Below are positions 25,583 through 33,611 of a DNA stretch of 52,679 nucleotides, in pieces. Both the position numbers and the translations under genes were made by a program. Positions within the stretch are counted from its first letter, which is position 1, and each line of letters starts with the position of its first letter. The notes under the pieces are model-generated. The model saw only the letters and a program-made list of their open reading frames with translations, had not been told where the DNA came from and searched no databases. The stretch covers positions 1 through 52,679 of the forward strand of contig CANQVF010000012.1 of NCBI GenBank assembly GCA_947627185.1. Reading direction: 5' to 3'. This stretch comes from an uncultured Clostridia bacterium. GTDB taxonomy: Bacteria > Bacillota > Clostridia > TANB77 > CAG-508.

Positions 25583-26620
25583 TTAATTATCAAACTTAAA
25601 TATTTTTTTCTTATCTTCATCAAAACTTGAAGCTGCAACACTTGGTTCTATTTCTGAAATATTAACTTTTTTACCATAACCCATATCTGGAATATCTTGT
25701 TTTTCTGTAACAGGTATTACTTTTGGATTATTATCATTTACAATGACATTTGGTTCTCCCTCTGTAAAAACATACTGTCTTTTAGGTATTACAGGTGAAA
25801 AAGTTTTATCTTTCATAGATTTTAAAACAGCATCTAATCTCATTGGTATACTATAAGTTTCATTTTTTATAAAACTCATAAGATATGGTTGTAATTTTTC
25901 AGGTGTTTCTTCATATAATTTCATAAGATGATACATAACCAAATACATATCTGTACATCTTTTTAAATTAGGTGTAGACATAATGCTACCTTCTCTATTT
26001 CTATAATAAATATAGATAGGAAATTCACCATATTTTAATTTTTCTGCTAAAATTGCTGCTTTTATTGAATATACCATATCTTCATAGTACATTCCACCAA
26101 TAAATTTTATATCATTTTTATTTAAAAATTCTCTTCTCCAAACTTTGCTTGCAACAGGAAAATGCATATCACATACTATTCTAGCTTCTCTTGTTGAGTT
26201 TTCAGCTGTTGGTATATAAGATTTATTACTTCCACCAACATATTGAACACCAAAATAAATGATATCTGCGCCATCTTCTCCTATTGTTTTATCAATGTTT
26301 TTTAAGGTTTCTTTATTATATAATGTATCATCTCCATCTAAATAAACTATGTATTCACCTACAGCTTTTTCAACTGCAATATTTCTTGATATACTTGGAC
26401 CTGAATTCTTTTCGTTAGCTATTACTTTTATTCTAGAATCTTTTTTCTCAAATTTTCTTAAAACTTTTAATGTATTATCTGTTGAACAATCATCTACAAT
26501 GATTAATTCAAAATTTTTATATGTTTGCATTAATATGCTTTCAATTGATGTTGAAACTATTTTTTCTAAGTTATATGCACATACTATTACGCTAAATCTA
26601 ATATTTTTCGATTCATCCAT
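25583..26620 (-). CDS. Glycosyltransferase family 2
   Basis: A 345-residue GT-A glycosyltransferase. The N-terminus SVIVCAYNLEKIVSTSIES starts the nucleotide-binding fold. LIIVDDCSTDNTL and YLDGDDTLYNKE supply the DDC and DxD-like metal/nucleotide-sugar residues. IKFIGGMYYEDMVYS carries the ED acceptor-site motif. The last ~80 residues (from about 265) are Pro/Lys/Asp-rich and probably disordered, unusual for this family. There is no membrane segment. It probably builds an envelope polysaccharide or glycolipid; donor and acceptor are unknown. It follows tsaC/sua5 by 34 bases with an AGGAGGA ribosome-binding site. Confidence 0.92.
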   Translation of the reverse strand: MDESKNIRFSVIVCAYNLEKIVSTSIESILMQTYKNFELIIVDDCSTDNTLKVLRKFEKKDSRIKVIANEKNSGPSISRNIAVEKAVGEYIVYLDGDDTLYNKETLKNIDKTIGEDGADIIYFGVQYVGGSNKSYIPTAENSTREARIVCDMHFPVASKVWRREFLNKNDIKFIGGMYYEDMVYSIKAAILAEKLKYGEFPIYIYYRNREGSIMSTPNLKRCTDMYLVMYHLMKLYEETPEKLQPYLMSFIKNETYSIPMRLDAVLKSMKDKTFSPVIPKRQYVFTEGEPNVIVNDNNPKVIPVTEKQDIPDMGYGKKVNISEIEPSVAASSFDEDKKKIFKFDN

Positions 26621-26654
26621 AAATTCCTCCTATAAATATCTTTTAGATATTTAA

Positions 26655-27695
26655 TTATTTTTCAATATAATCAAATTCGCATGTTCTTAGCAATCTATTC
26701 ATAATTGCTAAACCAATGCCTTCTTTTTTTAAGCCTTCGATAAGTATTATTTCAGGTTTTATTTTATCTGCTTGTCTTAAAGCTGAAAAAATATTTTTTG
26801 CTACTTCATCATAGTTATTTTTTGAACCTACATTAATAAATCTACCATCTGATATAATAACTTTTTCTTCGTGCTCTTTAAATCCAATTATAACTACATT
26901 TCCTTTGTATTCTTTTACATATTTTTTTAAATAGAAAATTTGATCCAATTCATTTTCACAGTATATCAGTTTACATTTAGTATCTGGAGAATAATGTTTA
27001 TATTTCATTCCTGGACTTTCTATTTTAGTACCAAAGTCTACTCTTTTAAAAACATTACCATCGATTATGACATTACCAATTAAATCATCAATTTCTTCTG
27101 GTGTAACTGCACCTGGTCTTAAAATAACTGGAATTTCATTAACAACTTTTACAACAGTTGATTCTAAACCTATTCTGGTTTTACCTCCATCTACAATAGC
27201 AGAAACTTTGCCTTCCAGCTCTTTTCTAATATCTTGAATATTAGTTCCACTTGGCTTTCCGGATATATTTGCACTTGGTGCGGCTATTGGAACTCCTGCA
27301 TAAGTTATTATTCCTCTTGCTATTATATTATCTGGTATTCTAATTGCTACTGTTTTTTGTCCAGCAGTAACAATATCTGGTATAATGTCTTTCTTTTCTA
27401 ATATAAGAGTAAAAGGTCCTGGCATGAAATTGTCAATTAATTTTTGTTCTACTTCAGTAATGTTTTGAGCAATGTCTTCAATCTTTCTCTTGTCTGCTAA
27501 ATGAACTATCATTGGGTTGTCTGATGGTCTTCCTTTAGCTGCAAAAATTTTTCCAACAGCATTTTCATCTAACGCATTTGCTCCTATTCCATACACTGTT
27601 TCCGTTGGAAAAATTACAAGTTCACCATTTTTTATTAAGTTACATACTACTTTAAGCTCATCAGTATTAGTTTTTTCTTCCCAATTATAATACAT
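26655..27695 (-). CDS. L-threonylcarbamoyladenylate synthase (Sua5/YwlC type)
   Basis: Makes threonylcarbamoyl-AMP from Thr, bicarbonate and ATP, the first step of t6A37 tRNA modification. At 346 residues it is the two-domain Sua5 form: a YrdC/TsaC catalytic domain (about 1-200; LVIFPTETVYGIGANAL, KGRPSDNPMIVHL, PSANISGKPSGT, GLESTVVKV) and a C-terminal Sua5 domain (about 220-346) after the SPGMKYKHYSP linker. The gene has its own promoter and leads the GT2 gene. The other t6A genes (tsaB, tsaD, tsaE) are not in the window. Confidence 0.96.
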   Translation of the reverse strand: MYYNWEEKTNTDELKVVCNLIKNGELVIFPTETVYGIGANALDENAVGKIFAAKGRPSDNPMIVHLADKRKIEDIAQNITEVEQKLIDNFMPGPFTLILEKKDIIPDIVTAGQKTVAIRIPDNIIARGIITYAGVPIAAPSANISGKPSGTNIQDIRKELEGKVSAIVDGGKTRIGLESTVVKVVNEIPVILRPGAVTPEEIDDLIGNVIIDGNVFKRVDFGTKIESPGMKYKHYSPDTKCKLIYCENELDQIFYLKKYVKEYKGNVVIIGFKEHEEKVIISDGRFINVGSKNNYDEVAKNIFSALRQADKIKPEIILIEGLKKEGIGLAIMNRLLRTCEFDYIEK

Positions 27696-27714
27696 ATAAA
27701 TAACCTCAGTTTAT

Positions 27715-27744
27715 ATTATACCATAATTTAACAATAAATGTCAA
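27715..27744 (-). promoter_or_regulatory. Sigma-A promoter of the tsaC/sua5-GT2 operon
   Basis: The minus strand has a perfect TTGACA (27739-27744), an 18-base spacer and TATAAT (27715-27720), about 20 bases upstream of the start codon. Confidence 0.75.
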
Positions 27745-27782
27745 TTATACTGGTATACATAATTCTTAATATTTTATTATAA

Positions 27783-27810
27783 AAAAAAACATCTTATAAG
27801 ATGTTTTTTT
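27783..27810 (-). terminator. Terminator of the FrhB-like gene
   Basis: The stem AAAAAACATCTTATAAGATGTTTTTT with a T-run on the minus strand lies just beyond the stop at 27827. It is nearly symmetric and could work on both strands. Confidence 0.8.
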
Positions 27811-27826
27811 AACTTTATATTTTAGA

Positions 27827-28924
27827 TTATTTTACTATATATTTCTCAACTAATTCTGGTAATTCGACATTATTTTCTAAATCAATAAAAAAGCTTTCTC
27901 TTTTTTCATTTTCTTTAGGAGATTTTATCATACTTGGATTTTGCTTTATAGCTTCTTCAAAATTTACTTGTTCTAATTTTATTTTATCCTTTATATTGTT
28001 TAAAATATCTTTTCCTTTTAATGAATTTATAATAAGTAATGAAGTACCTTTCTCATCATTCATTTCAGGCAAAATACTATTTATTCCCCAAAAATCTGCA
28101 AGTGTTATATCTGATACTCTATGTTTTTTCTTAAACTTACAATCATAGCAAGAATCTCTTAAAGCAATATCACTTAAAAATATTTTCATATATATATCTT
28201 CTATATGATTTATATATTTGTTAGAATTTTTATATTTAAATAAAAGTTCATATTCATTCCAACCTCTATTTTCTTTATTTCTAAATGAAATGTTTTCTAA
28301 AATATCATTATCTATGTTTTTTCTATAATCTAAATATTTTTTCCAAACTTTTTTAGAAGGAACTCCATGACATATTAAATCTTGTGTATACAAATTATCA
28401 TAATCTCTCATTAAATATTTTTTTAATCCTTCTATTTGGCAAGGGGTACCTGTATATAATACTAGTTTTCCTTCATTTAAATATTTTCTTGCTTCTTTAT
28501 AAGTTTCACCTATATTACTTTGTATGTATTTTGATCCCATCATTTTAGAAATTTCAGGTATTTTTTCCACTTTAATATGCTTTACTAAAAAATTTTCATC
28601 AAATATTGCTCCAAAAACAATACCATTATTATTTAAAATATACTCAGCAATTAATGAAAATAGCCCACCAGATGAGCTATTCATTCTTGTTTGTTCATCA
28701 ATATTAAAAGCAGCATATGCAAGTGGAATATCTGTGTCTTCTTTACTTTCATTAATTATTGGACAAACTTTTTCGCATAAACCACAATTTATGCAATAAT
28801 TATAATTTATTTTAGGATATTTAAATTCTTTTTCATCTTCTACCATTGATATTGCATTTCTAGAGCAAACATTTTTACAAGCATAGCAACCACAACAATC
28901 TTTTTTATTTTTAAGCTCTATCAT
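27827..28924 (-). CDS. FrhB-type Fe-S flavoprotein (F420 hydrogenase/dehydrogenase beta-subunit family)
   Basis: A 365-residue protein. The N-terminal bacterial-ferredoxin-like domain has two [4Fe-4S] motifs (CCGCYACKNVC and CINCGLCEKVCP), followed by FrhB N- and C-terminal domains. Recognisable parts are SSGGLFSLIAEYIL, GTPCQIEGLKKYL, DLICHGVPSKKVW and SCYDCKFKKKHRVSD, then ADFWGI. In Firmicutes and Bacteroidetes such proteins usually sit beside polysaccharide pyruvyl transferases in exopolysaccharide loci, as here (3 bases after that gene's stop). An F420 role is unlikely. A reductase step on a sugar or pyruvyl substituent is the usual guess. Confidence 0.9.
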   Translation of the reverse strand: MIELKNKKDCCGCYACKNVCSRNAISMVEDEKEFKYPKINYNYCINCGLCEKVCPIINESKEDTDIPLAYAAFNIDEQTRMNSSSGGLFSLIAEYILNNNGIVFGAIFDENFLVKHIKVEKIPEISKMMGSKYIQSNIGETYKEARKYLNEGKLVLYTGTPCQIEGLKKYLMRDYDNLYTQDLICHGVPSKKVWKKYLDYRKNIDNDILENISFRNKENRGWNEYELLFKYKNSNKYINHIEDIYMKIFLSDIALRDSCYDCKFKKKHRVSDITLADFWGINSILPEMNDEKGTSLLIINSLKGKDILNNIKDKIKLEQVNFEEAIKQNPSMIKSPKENEKRESFFIDLENNVELPELVEKYIVK

Positions 28925-28927
28925 TTT

Positions 28928-29992
28928 CTACCCTTCTAATTGTAAATTATCTTTATTAATATCTAAAGCATTTTTTAAATAGTTAATTACTTTTTCTTGC
29001 TCTCTTTTTAAAATATTTGGTATATTTTCATAATCAGTTTTTAAATTTTTATTAGAAATTTTATCATTAAATTTTTTATTTTTTAATTCAAACTTTTTTA
29101 AAAGAGTTTCTATTCTAGAATTCATATCACGCATTCCTTCTTCATCTCTTTCAAAAATCAAGAATGGCTTATCAAATATAATTGAAAATACACAAGAATG
29201 AAATGAATCTGTAAGTACCATAAAAGAATTTTTTATTAAATATAAAAATTCTGCAGGTCCACTTGCATAAAAAGAATTTTTATCTAATATATCAATAACA
29301 TCGCAACCATTTTCTTTTGCAAATCTTTCTATTTCTTCATTCTTTTCCTTTGAAACATTTCCTAAAAAATATTTTAATATATATTTATTACTTTTTAATT
29401 GAACTGGTTTTTTCATAACAGAAGTCCATTTTTCTGCTGATAGCATCATTGTAGGGTCTAATAAAACTATGCAATCTTCTCTTCCTGTTATATCTTTTAC
29501 AATATTTTTTCCTATATCTTCTCTAACAGAAATTGCTTTCATTTCTTTCAAAGCTTCGTATTTTTCATAGCTATCTGTTGGTATATCGCTTATTCCAAAA
29601 CTTGCAGAAAAAGATATTCTTTTTTCCATTGGTGCAAATCTTGCGAATGAAAAATCGCTAAATCTATCTTTAAATTTATAATTCCAGATTTGATCACTTC
29701 CAATAATAAAATAATCATATTTTTCATGAAAATTTTCTGGAATATTATCATGGTATATAACATCATTAGATAAATTAACATTTTCTCTATTAAATTCTAA
29801 AAATCTTTCTCTTCTTCCTTGAAAAATTTTCTTTGCTTCTTCTATGCAATTCTTATCATCTACTATTTTGGCATTTTTTATAGTTTCTGGATTCAGATGT
29901 AAAGATTTTAATACTTCTTGAACTGCATAATTTTGTAATCTGTTTCCATAATTATTTTCATCAAATATTGTTATAATACCTACCTTTTTCAA
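28928..29992 (-). CDS. Polysaccharide pyruvyl transferase family protein
   Basis: A 354-residue protein of the CsaB/PssM-like polysaccharide pyruvyl transferase family, which adds ketal pyruvate from PEP to sugars. Landmarks are VGIITIFDENNYGNRLQNYAV, YDYFIIGSDQIWNY, RISFSASFGI, LDPTMML and LTDSFHSCVFSIIF with the conserved H near the C-terminal domain. The start is TTG with a strong GGAGG six bases away, and GIITIFDENNYG sits where expected, so TTG is right. It forms a two-gene operon with the FrhB-like gene. A 39-codon ORF and terminator lie upstream. Confidence 0.9.
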   Translation of the reverse strand: MKKVGIITIFDENNYGNRLQNYAVQEVLKSLHLNPETIKNAKIVDDKNCIEEAKKIFQGRRERFLEFNRENVNLSNDVIYHDNIPENFHEKYDYFIIGSDQIWNYKFKDRFSDFSFARFAPMEKRISFSASFGISDIPTDSYEKYEALKEMKAISVREDIGKNIVKDITGREDCIVLLDPTMMLSAEKWTSVMKKPVQLKSNKYILKYFLGNVSKEKNEEIERFAKENGCDVIDILDKNSFYASGPAEFLYLIKNSFMVLTDSFHSCVFSIIFDKPFLIFERDEEGMRDMNSRIETLLKKFELKNKKFNDKISNKNLKTDYENIPNILKREQEKVINYLKNALDINKDNLQLEG

Positions 29993-30049
29993 CTTTTACC
30001 TCCTGTTAATAATGTTTTGATAATTGTTTTTATGTAAAATTAAATAGTG

Positions 30050-30092
30050 CAAAAAATAATACCTAATTTATCTTTAGATTAATTAGGTATTA
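30050..30092 (-). terminator. Terminator between the 39-aa ORF and the pyruvyl-transferase gene
   Basis: The stem AATACCTAATT/AATTAGGTATT (30058-30068 with 30081-30091) is followed on the minus strand by TATTTTTT. It lies 30 bases after the small ORF and 58 bases before the TTG start of the pyruvyl-transferase gene, so it may act as an attenuator or simply end the small transcript. Confidence 0.75.
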
Positions 30093-30121
30093 TTAATTTT
30101 ATATTTATATATTTTTATATT

Positions 30122-30241
30122 TTATATACCTACCCTTTTTAATCTATTATTATTTGGACTATAAAAATTAAGCGTAATATGGGCGACCATATTACCATAA
30201 GTTATGTTATTTTGTTTTAATCTTTTTCTTATGTTTTTCAT
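30122..30241 (-). CDS. Small basic protein or leader ORF, 39 aa
   Basis: An ATG-TAA ORF of 39 codons with a consensus promoter 42 bases upstream and a GAGAGG ribosome-binding site (somewhat far, 13 bases). The peptide starts MKNIRKRLKQNNITYGN, contains MVAHITLNFYSPNNN and ends RLKRVGI. It is strongly basic, without Cys or a membrane segment. Inside it a perfect 9-bp inverted repeat (GTAATATGG/CCATATTAC, 30175-30196) closes a four-base loop. A terminator follows. It may be a small DNA- or RNA-binding protein, or a translated leader for the pyruvyl-transferase operon. The remainder of the 564-base gap (30312-30520) is featureless AT-rich sequence. Confidence 0.5.
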   Translation of the reverse strand: MKNIRKRLKQNNITYGNMVAHITLNFYSPNNNRLKRVGI

Positions 30242-30282
30242 AGTTTGTTTAAAATTCCTCTCTTAATTTTATAACCAATTAA

Positions 30283-30311
30283 ATTATACTATAAAACTTT
30301 AAATAAATCAA
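30283..30311 (-). promoter_or_regulatory. Promoter of the 39-aa ORF
   Basis: The minus strand shows TTGATT (30306-30311), a 17-base spacer and TATAAT (30283-30288). Confidence 0.7.
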
Positions 30312-30521
30312 TAGTAAATATTTTATTTCTATTTTTTTCCATTTATCTCTTTTAATCTAAAAAAATCTTCTTTTTTTATATTTATTAATTATTATAAAAA
30401 ATTTATTAAACTTTTATATCTATATATTTATACAATTATTTTTCAATTTTTATGTTTATTAGATATTTACACAAATATTTCTTATGATTTTATATCTGTT
30501 CATATAAGGATTTATTAAATT

Positions 30522-30556
30522 AAAAAAAATTACTAGAAAGATTTTCTAGTAATTTT
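30522..30556 (-). terminator. Terminator of the WecA/TagO-type gene
   Basis: The stem AAATTACTAGAAA/TTTCTAGTAATTT with an eight-T run on the minus strand follows the stop at 30557 immediately. Confidence 0.85.
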
Positions 30557-31687
30557 TTATTTTTCTTTTCTTATTTCTGTTTCTTTTTTCTCTTTTTCAT
30601 CTTCACATATATCTTCTAACAATCGTTGTTTAAAAAATTCTTTATATCCTAATGCAATAATAATTATCATAATTATTGCAAATGATAAAGCTTTCCATAT
30701 TCCACTATCCATAAGAATAATAGCAAACATTCCAAATATTGCACTTAATCCATATAAAATTAAAACTGCTTGTTTTTGTGTGAAACCTTTTTTTAGCATT
30801 CTATGATGTAAATGTTCAGCATCTGGCTCGATAATTGACTTTAAAGATTTTCCATGAATTATTCTTCTAAATATTGCAAATAATGTATCAAATATTGGCA
30901 ATGCAAGTACCATAATAGGAGCTACTATAACTATAGCTGTATATGTTTTTGCAATTCCTAAAATTGAAATTATAGATAAACAATATCCTAAAAAATTTGA
31001 ACCTGTATCCCCTATAAAAGTTTTAGCTGGATTAAAATTATATGGTAAAAAACCACACAAAGCTCCGCCCAATGCTGTAATTAAAACAATTGAAATTATT
31101 GGAGATGAATTTAATGAAAAAATTATAAGTAATGATATACAAGAAATTAATGATATTCCAGTAGATAATCCATCTAATCCATCAATTAAATTCATAGCAT
31201 TTGTTATACCAACAATCCAACCTATTGTAAGCAATATATAAAAAGCATCTCCAGCATTTTCTAAATTTAAAAATGGAATATCCAAATTATCAATTCTTAT
31301 ACCAAATCTTATTACAACTATTGCCGCTATAATTTGAGCAATTAATTTCCAAACTGCTTTAACACCTTTTACATCATCTATAAAACAAACAATTCCTATG
31401 ATTACAGCTCCTAAAATAAAACCTATTATTTTTTGTATATAATTTTCCTCATATAAATTGATTTTATTTTCTATGCACATTATTATTATTAAATATAATA
31501 TTGATACAAAAAAACCAGCTATAACTGCTAGTCCACCAAGTCTTGGCATAGTAATTTTGTTTATTCTTCTTTCATCTTTTGGTGTATCTACAGCCCCTAA
31601 TTTTTTTGCTAAGTTTATTGTATGTGGCGTTGCCATAAAAGCTGTCATAAATGCTATTAGAAAAGCTATTGCTATATCTCCCCACAT
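30557..31687 (-). CDS. Undecaprenyl-phosphate N-acetylhexosamine-1-phosphate transferase (WecA/TagO family)
   Basis: An integral membrane enzyme of 376 residues with about ten membrane segments. It transfers a GlcNAc- or related sugar-1-phosphate from UDP-sugar to undecaprenyl phosphate, starting teichoic-acid or polysaccharide synthesis. Signature loops are DTPKDERRINKITMPRLGG, CFIDDVKGVKA (DD metal site), NAMNLIDGLDGLSTG, FIGDTGSNFLGY, and the HLHHRMLKKGFTQKQ loop that marks the WecA/TagO branch rather than MraY. The C-terminus is a charged Lys/Glu tail. It follows the rpiB-like gene by 14 bases, with AGAGGGG before the ATG. Confidence 0.94.
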   Translation of the reverse strand: MWGDIAIAFLIAFMTAFMATPHTINLAKKLGAVDTPKDERRINKITMPRLGGLAVIAGFFVSILYLIIIMCIENKINLYEENYIQKIIGFILGAVIIGIVCFIDDVKGVKAVWKLIAQIIAAIVVIRFGIRIDNLDIPFLNLENAGDAFYILLTIGWIVGITNAMNLIDGLDGLSTGISLISCISLLIIFSLNSSPIISIVLITALGGALCGFLPYNFNPAKTFIGDTGSNFLGYCLSIISILGIAKTYTAIVIVAPIMVLALPIFDTLFAIFRRIIHGKSLKSIIEPDAEHLHHRMLKKGFTQKQAVLILYGLSAIFGMFAIILMDSGIWKALSFAIIMIIIIALGYKEFFKQRLLEDICEDEKEKKETEIRKEK

Positions 31688-31701
31688 AATATGTGTCCCC
31701 T

Positions 31702-32151
31702 CTATTTCATATTATCTTCTTCAATTTTTTCTATCATTTGTAATCTTTCAAAATATCTTCCGTTTAAAAATTCTGCTCCAATCCAAGCTCTAATAATTTG
31801 TACTGCTTTACTAATGCTTAAATAACTTCCTGGTAGAGCAATTATATTTGCATTTATATGTTCTTTTGCTTGCTTAGCTGTATTTTCATCAAAACATGGT
31901 GCACATCTTATTCCTTTAAATTTATTAGCAGTTATTACCATTCCAGAAGATGTTGTACAAATTAATATTCCTCTTTCACATTCTTTATTTTGAACTGCTT
32001 CTGCAACTTTTTTTGCATATATTGGATAATCTGTTCTTTCTGCACTATAAGTTCCAAAATCTTTATATTCAATATTTAATTCTTCTAAATATTTCTTAAT
32101 TTCTTCTTTTAACTCATATCCTCCATGATCTGACCCTAAAGCTATCATCAT
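31702..32151 (-). CDS. RpiB/LacA/LacB-family sugar-phosphate isomerase, atypical active-site loop
   Basis: A 149-residue RpiB-fold protein. RpiB interconverts ribose-5-P and ribulose-5-P. The N-terminus ALGSDHGGYELKEEIKKYL, the RTDYPIYAKKVAEAV segment and the C-terminal AWIGAEFLNGRYFERL are typical. The catalytic-Cys loop, usually CGTGIGMS, reads CTTSSGMV here, so the Cys is kept but the glycine-rich anion hole is changed. The following ANKFKGIRCAPC and HINANIIALPG align normally. It could be an RpiB with altered specificity or a different isomerase. It leads the WecA/TagO-type gene and has AGGAGG and a good promoter. Confidence 0.88.
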   Translation of the reverse strand: MMIALGSDHGGYELKEEIKKYLEELNIEYKDFGTYSAERTDYPIYAKKVAEAVQNKECERGILICTTSSGMVITANKFKGIRCAPCFDENTAKQAKEHINANIIALPGSYLSISKAVQIIRAWIGAEFLNGRYFERLQMIEKIEEDNMK

Positions 32152-32180
32152 TTATTCCTCCTATAGTTTATTTTGCCCAT

Positions 32181-32209
32181 ACTATATCACACAATTCTTT
32201 ATAATACAA
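32181..32209 (-). promoter_or_regulatory. Promoter of the rpiB-like operon
   Basis: The minus strand has TTGTAT (32204-32209), a 17-base spacer and TATAGT (32181-32186), 30 bases before the start. Confidence 0.65.
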
Positions 32210-32280
32210 GAATATTCTAATCCATAAATGTGAATTTTGTGTGAAATTATTTTCATAATTTATGTTTTTTAAAAAATTGC

Positions 32281-32309
32281 TTGATTTTTAAATATATTCA
32301 TGTTAAAAT
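32281..32309 (+). promoter_or_regulatory. Promoter of rpsT
   Basis: The plus strand has TTGATT (32281-32286), a 17-base spacer and TAAAAT (32304-32309), 47 bases before the rpsT start. Confidence 0.65.
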
Positions 32310-32356
32310 ATTTGAAGTAAAATTTACTTTATCATTTAAGAGGAGGTGCAAAATAA

Positions 32357-32620
32357 ATGCCAAACATTAAATCAGCTATAAAAAGAGTTAGTGTTATAGA
32401 AACAAAAACACTACAAAATAATATGGTAAAATCTGCTTACAAAACAGCTGTTAAAACTTTTGAAGCTGCTGTAGCAGAAGGAAATAAATCAAAAGCAGAA
32501 GAAGCTTTTAAAGAAGCAGTTAAAAAAGTTGATCAAGCTTGTACAAAAGGTGTTATAAAAGCTAATACAGCTTCTAGAAAAAAATCAAATTTAGCAAAAA
32601 AATTAAATACAGTTAAATAA
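32357..32620 (+). CDS. rpsT: 30S ribosomal protein S20
   Basis: Primary 16S rRNA-binding protein of the small subunit. The 87-residue, Lys/Ala-rich, all-helical protein has typical S20 segments: MPNIKSAIKRV, QNNMVKSAYKTAVK, AEEAFKEAVKKVDQACTKGVIKANTASRKKSNLA (in pieces). A GAGGAGGTG ribosome-binding site and strong promoter suit a ribosomal gene, and a terminator follows the stop. It is monocistronic and divergent from the rpiB-like operon. Confidence 0.97.
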   Translation: MPNIKSAIKRVSVIETKTLQNNMVKSAYKTAVKTFEAAVAEGNKSKAEEAFKEAVKKVDQACTKGVIKANTASRKKSNLAKKLNTVK

Positions 32621-32646
32621 TCGTATTTTATACGATTATTTTTTTA
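32616..32646 (+). terminator. Terminator of rpsT
   Basis: The stem AATAATCGTAT/ATACGATTATT with a three-base loop and a run of T begins at the rpsT stop codon. Confidence 0.9.
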
Positions 32647-32668
32647 TTTATATTTCCAATATTTTCAT

Positions 32669-32697
32669 TTGTTTTGCATTTTTAAAAGTGCTATCAT
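32669..32697 (+). promoter_or_regulatory. Promoter of the 79-aa gene
   Basis: The plus strand has TTGTTT (32669-32674), a 17-base spacer and TATCAT (32692-32697), 21 bases before the ATG. Confidence 0.5.
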
Positions 32698-32718
32698 TAA
32701 ACAAAGGAGATATGAAAT

Positions 32719-32958
32719 ATGGATAATTTTAAAATAACAATAAAAAGTAAAAAAATAAAAAGATTAGTAGGTATAAATTTACTAATCTCTTTTATTATAT
32801 GTTGCTTAGCAATTATAATGCTTTGGATTTATAATACATATTACATATCTATATATTTATTTGATGCCAGCATTATAGTTTTTAGAACTGGTTTATTTGT
32901 TGGAACATTTTCTATAATTTATGGTATTTTTTTTGAAAATTATTTAGAATGTGGTTAA
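32719..32958 (+). CDS. Small two-helix membrane protein, 79 aa
   Basis: I do not recognise the family. The 79-residue protein has a basic N-terminus (FKITIKSKKIKRL) and two hydrophobic segments, about 20-38 (INLLISFIICCLAIIMLWI) and 47-70 (LFDASIIVFRTGLFVGTFSI), and a short acidic end (FFENYLECG). By the positive-inside rule both termini would be cytoplasmic. It has an AAAGGAG ribosome-binding site, its own promoter and a very strong terminator, so it is probably expressed. It converges on rubrerythrin. Confidence 0.7.
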   Translation: MDNFKITIKSKKIKRLVGINLLISFIICCLAIIMLWIYNTYYISIYLFDASIIVFRTGLFVGTFSIIYGIFFENYLECG

Positions 32959-32968
32959 AATTTGTAAA

Positions 32969-33046
32969 TAAAAAACCCTCAATTTAGATTTTTAAACACA
33001 ATAAAATATTATTTATTGTACTTAAAAATCTAAACTGAGGTTTTTT
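32969..33046. terminator. Long bidirectional terminator, about 76-base hairpin
   Basis: The arms 32971-32995 and 33022-33046 pair almost throughout (AACCCTCA...TTTAGATTTTTAA with TTAAAAATCTAAA...TGAGGTT). The loop pairs further through ACAATAAA/TTTATTGT. With T-runs on both sides it can end both the 79-aa gene (plus) and rubrerythrin (minus). Confidence 0.85.
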
Positions 33047-33052
33047 TTTATA

Positions 33053-33595
33053 TTAATAATTTTCAGATTTAATTTCAAAAAATGCTTTTGGATGATTGCA
33101 AACAGGACAAACTTCTGGAGCTTTTTGTCCAACACAAATATGTCCACAATTTCTGCATTTCCATATTCTATCTCCATCTTTACTAAATACTAAGTCACCT
33201 TCAACATTTTCTAATAATTTTTTATATCTTTCTTCATGTTCTTTTTCTATTTTTCCAACTGCTTCAAATAAGTAAGCAATTTTATCGAATCCTTCTTCTT
33301 TAGCTTCTTTAGCCATTCTTTCATACATATCTGTCCATTCAAAGTTTTCACCTTCAGCAGCAGCTTTTAAATTTTCTGTTGTTGTAGGAACATCTCCATC
33401 ATGTAATAGTTTAAACCATAATTTTGCATGTTCTTTTTCATTATCAGCTGTTTCTAAAAATATAGCAGCTATTTGTTCATAACCTTCTTTTTTAGCTTTG
33501 CTTGCAAAATAAGTATATTTATTTCTTGCTTGAGATTCTCCAGCGAAAGCCTCCATTAAATTTTTTTCTGTTTTTGTACCTTTTAATTCTGGCAT
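33053..33595 (-). CDS. Rubrerythrin
   Basis: Non-haem di-iron peroxidase of anaerobes that reduces hydrogen peroxide. It has 180 residues. The N-terminal ferritin-like four-helix domain has the Glu ligands in [29 protein letters not shown] and [13 protein letters not shown]. The C-terminal rubredoxin domain (about 140-180) has the two Cys pairs CRNCGH and CPVCNHP. It lies 16 bases after perR, so the two form an oxidative-stress operon. The ribosome-binding site is AGGAGGA. Confidence 0.96.
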   Translation of the reverse strand: MPELKGTKTEKNLMEAFAGESQARNKYTYFASKAKKEGYEQIAAIFLETADNEKEHAKLWFKLLHDGDVPTTTENLKAAAEGENFEWTDMYERMAKEAKEEGFDKIAYLFEAVGKIEKEHEERYKKLLENVEGDLVFSKDGDRIWKCRNCGHICVGQKAPEVCPVCNHPKAFFEIKSENY

Positions 33596-33611
33596 TATTC
33601 ATTCCTCCTAT

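Noticed and set aside
27827..29992. F420-dependent metabolism or a hydrogenase subunit
   Set aside because: The FrhB-like protein pairs with a polysaccharide pyruvyl transferase, a recurrent envelope-sugar context; there are no F420 or hydrogenase genes.
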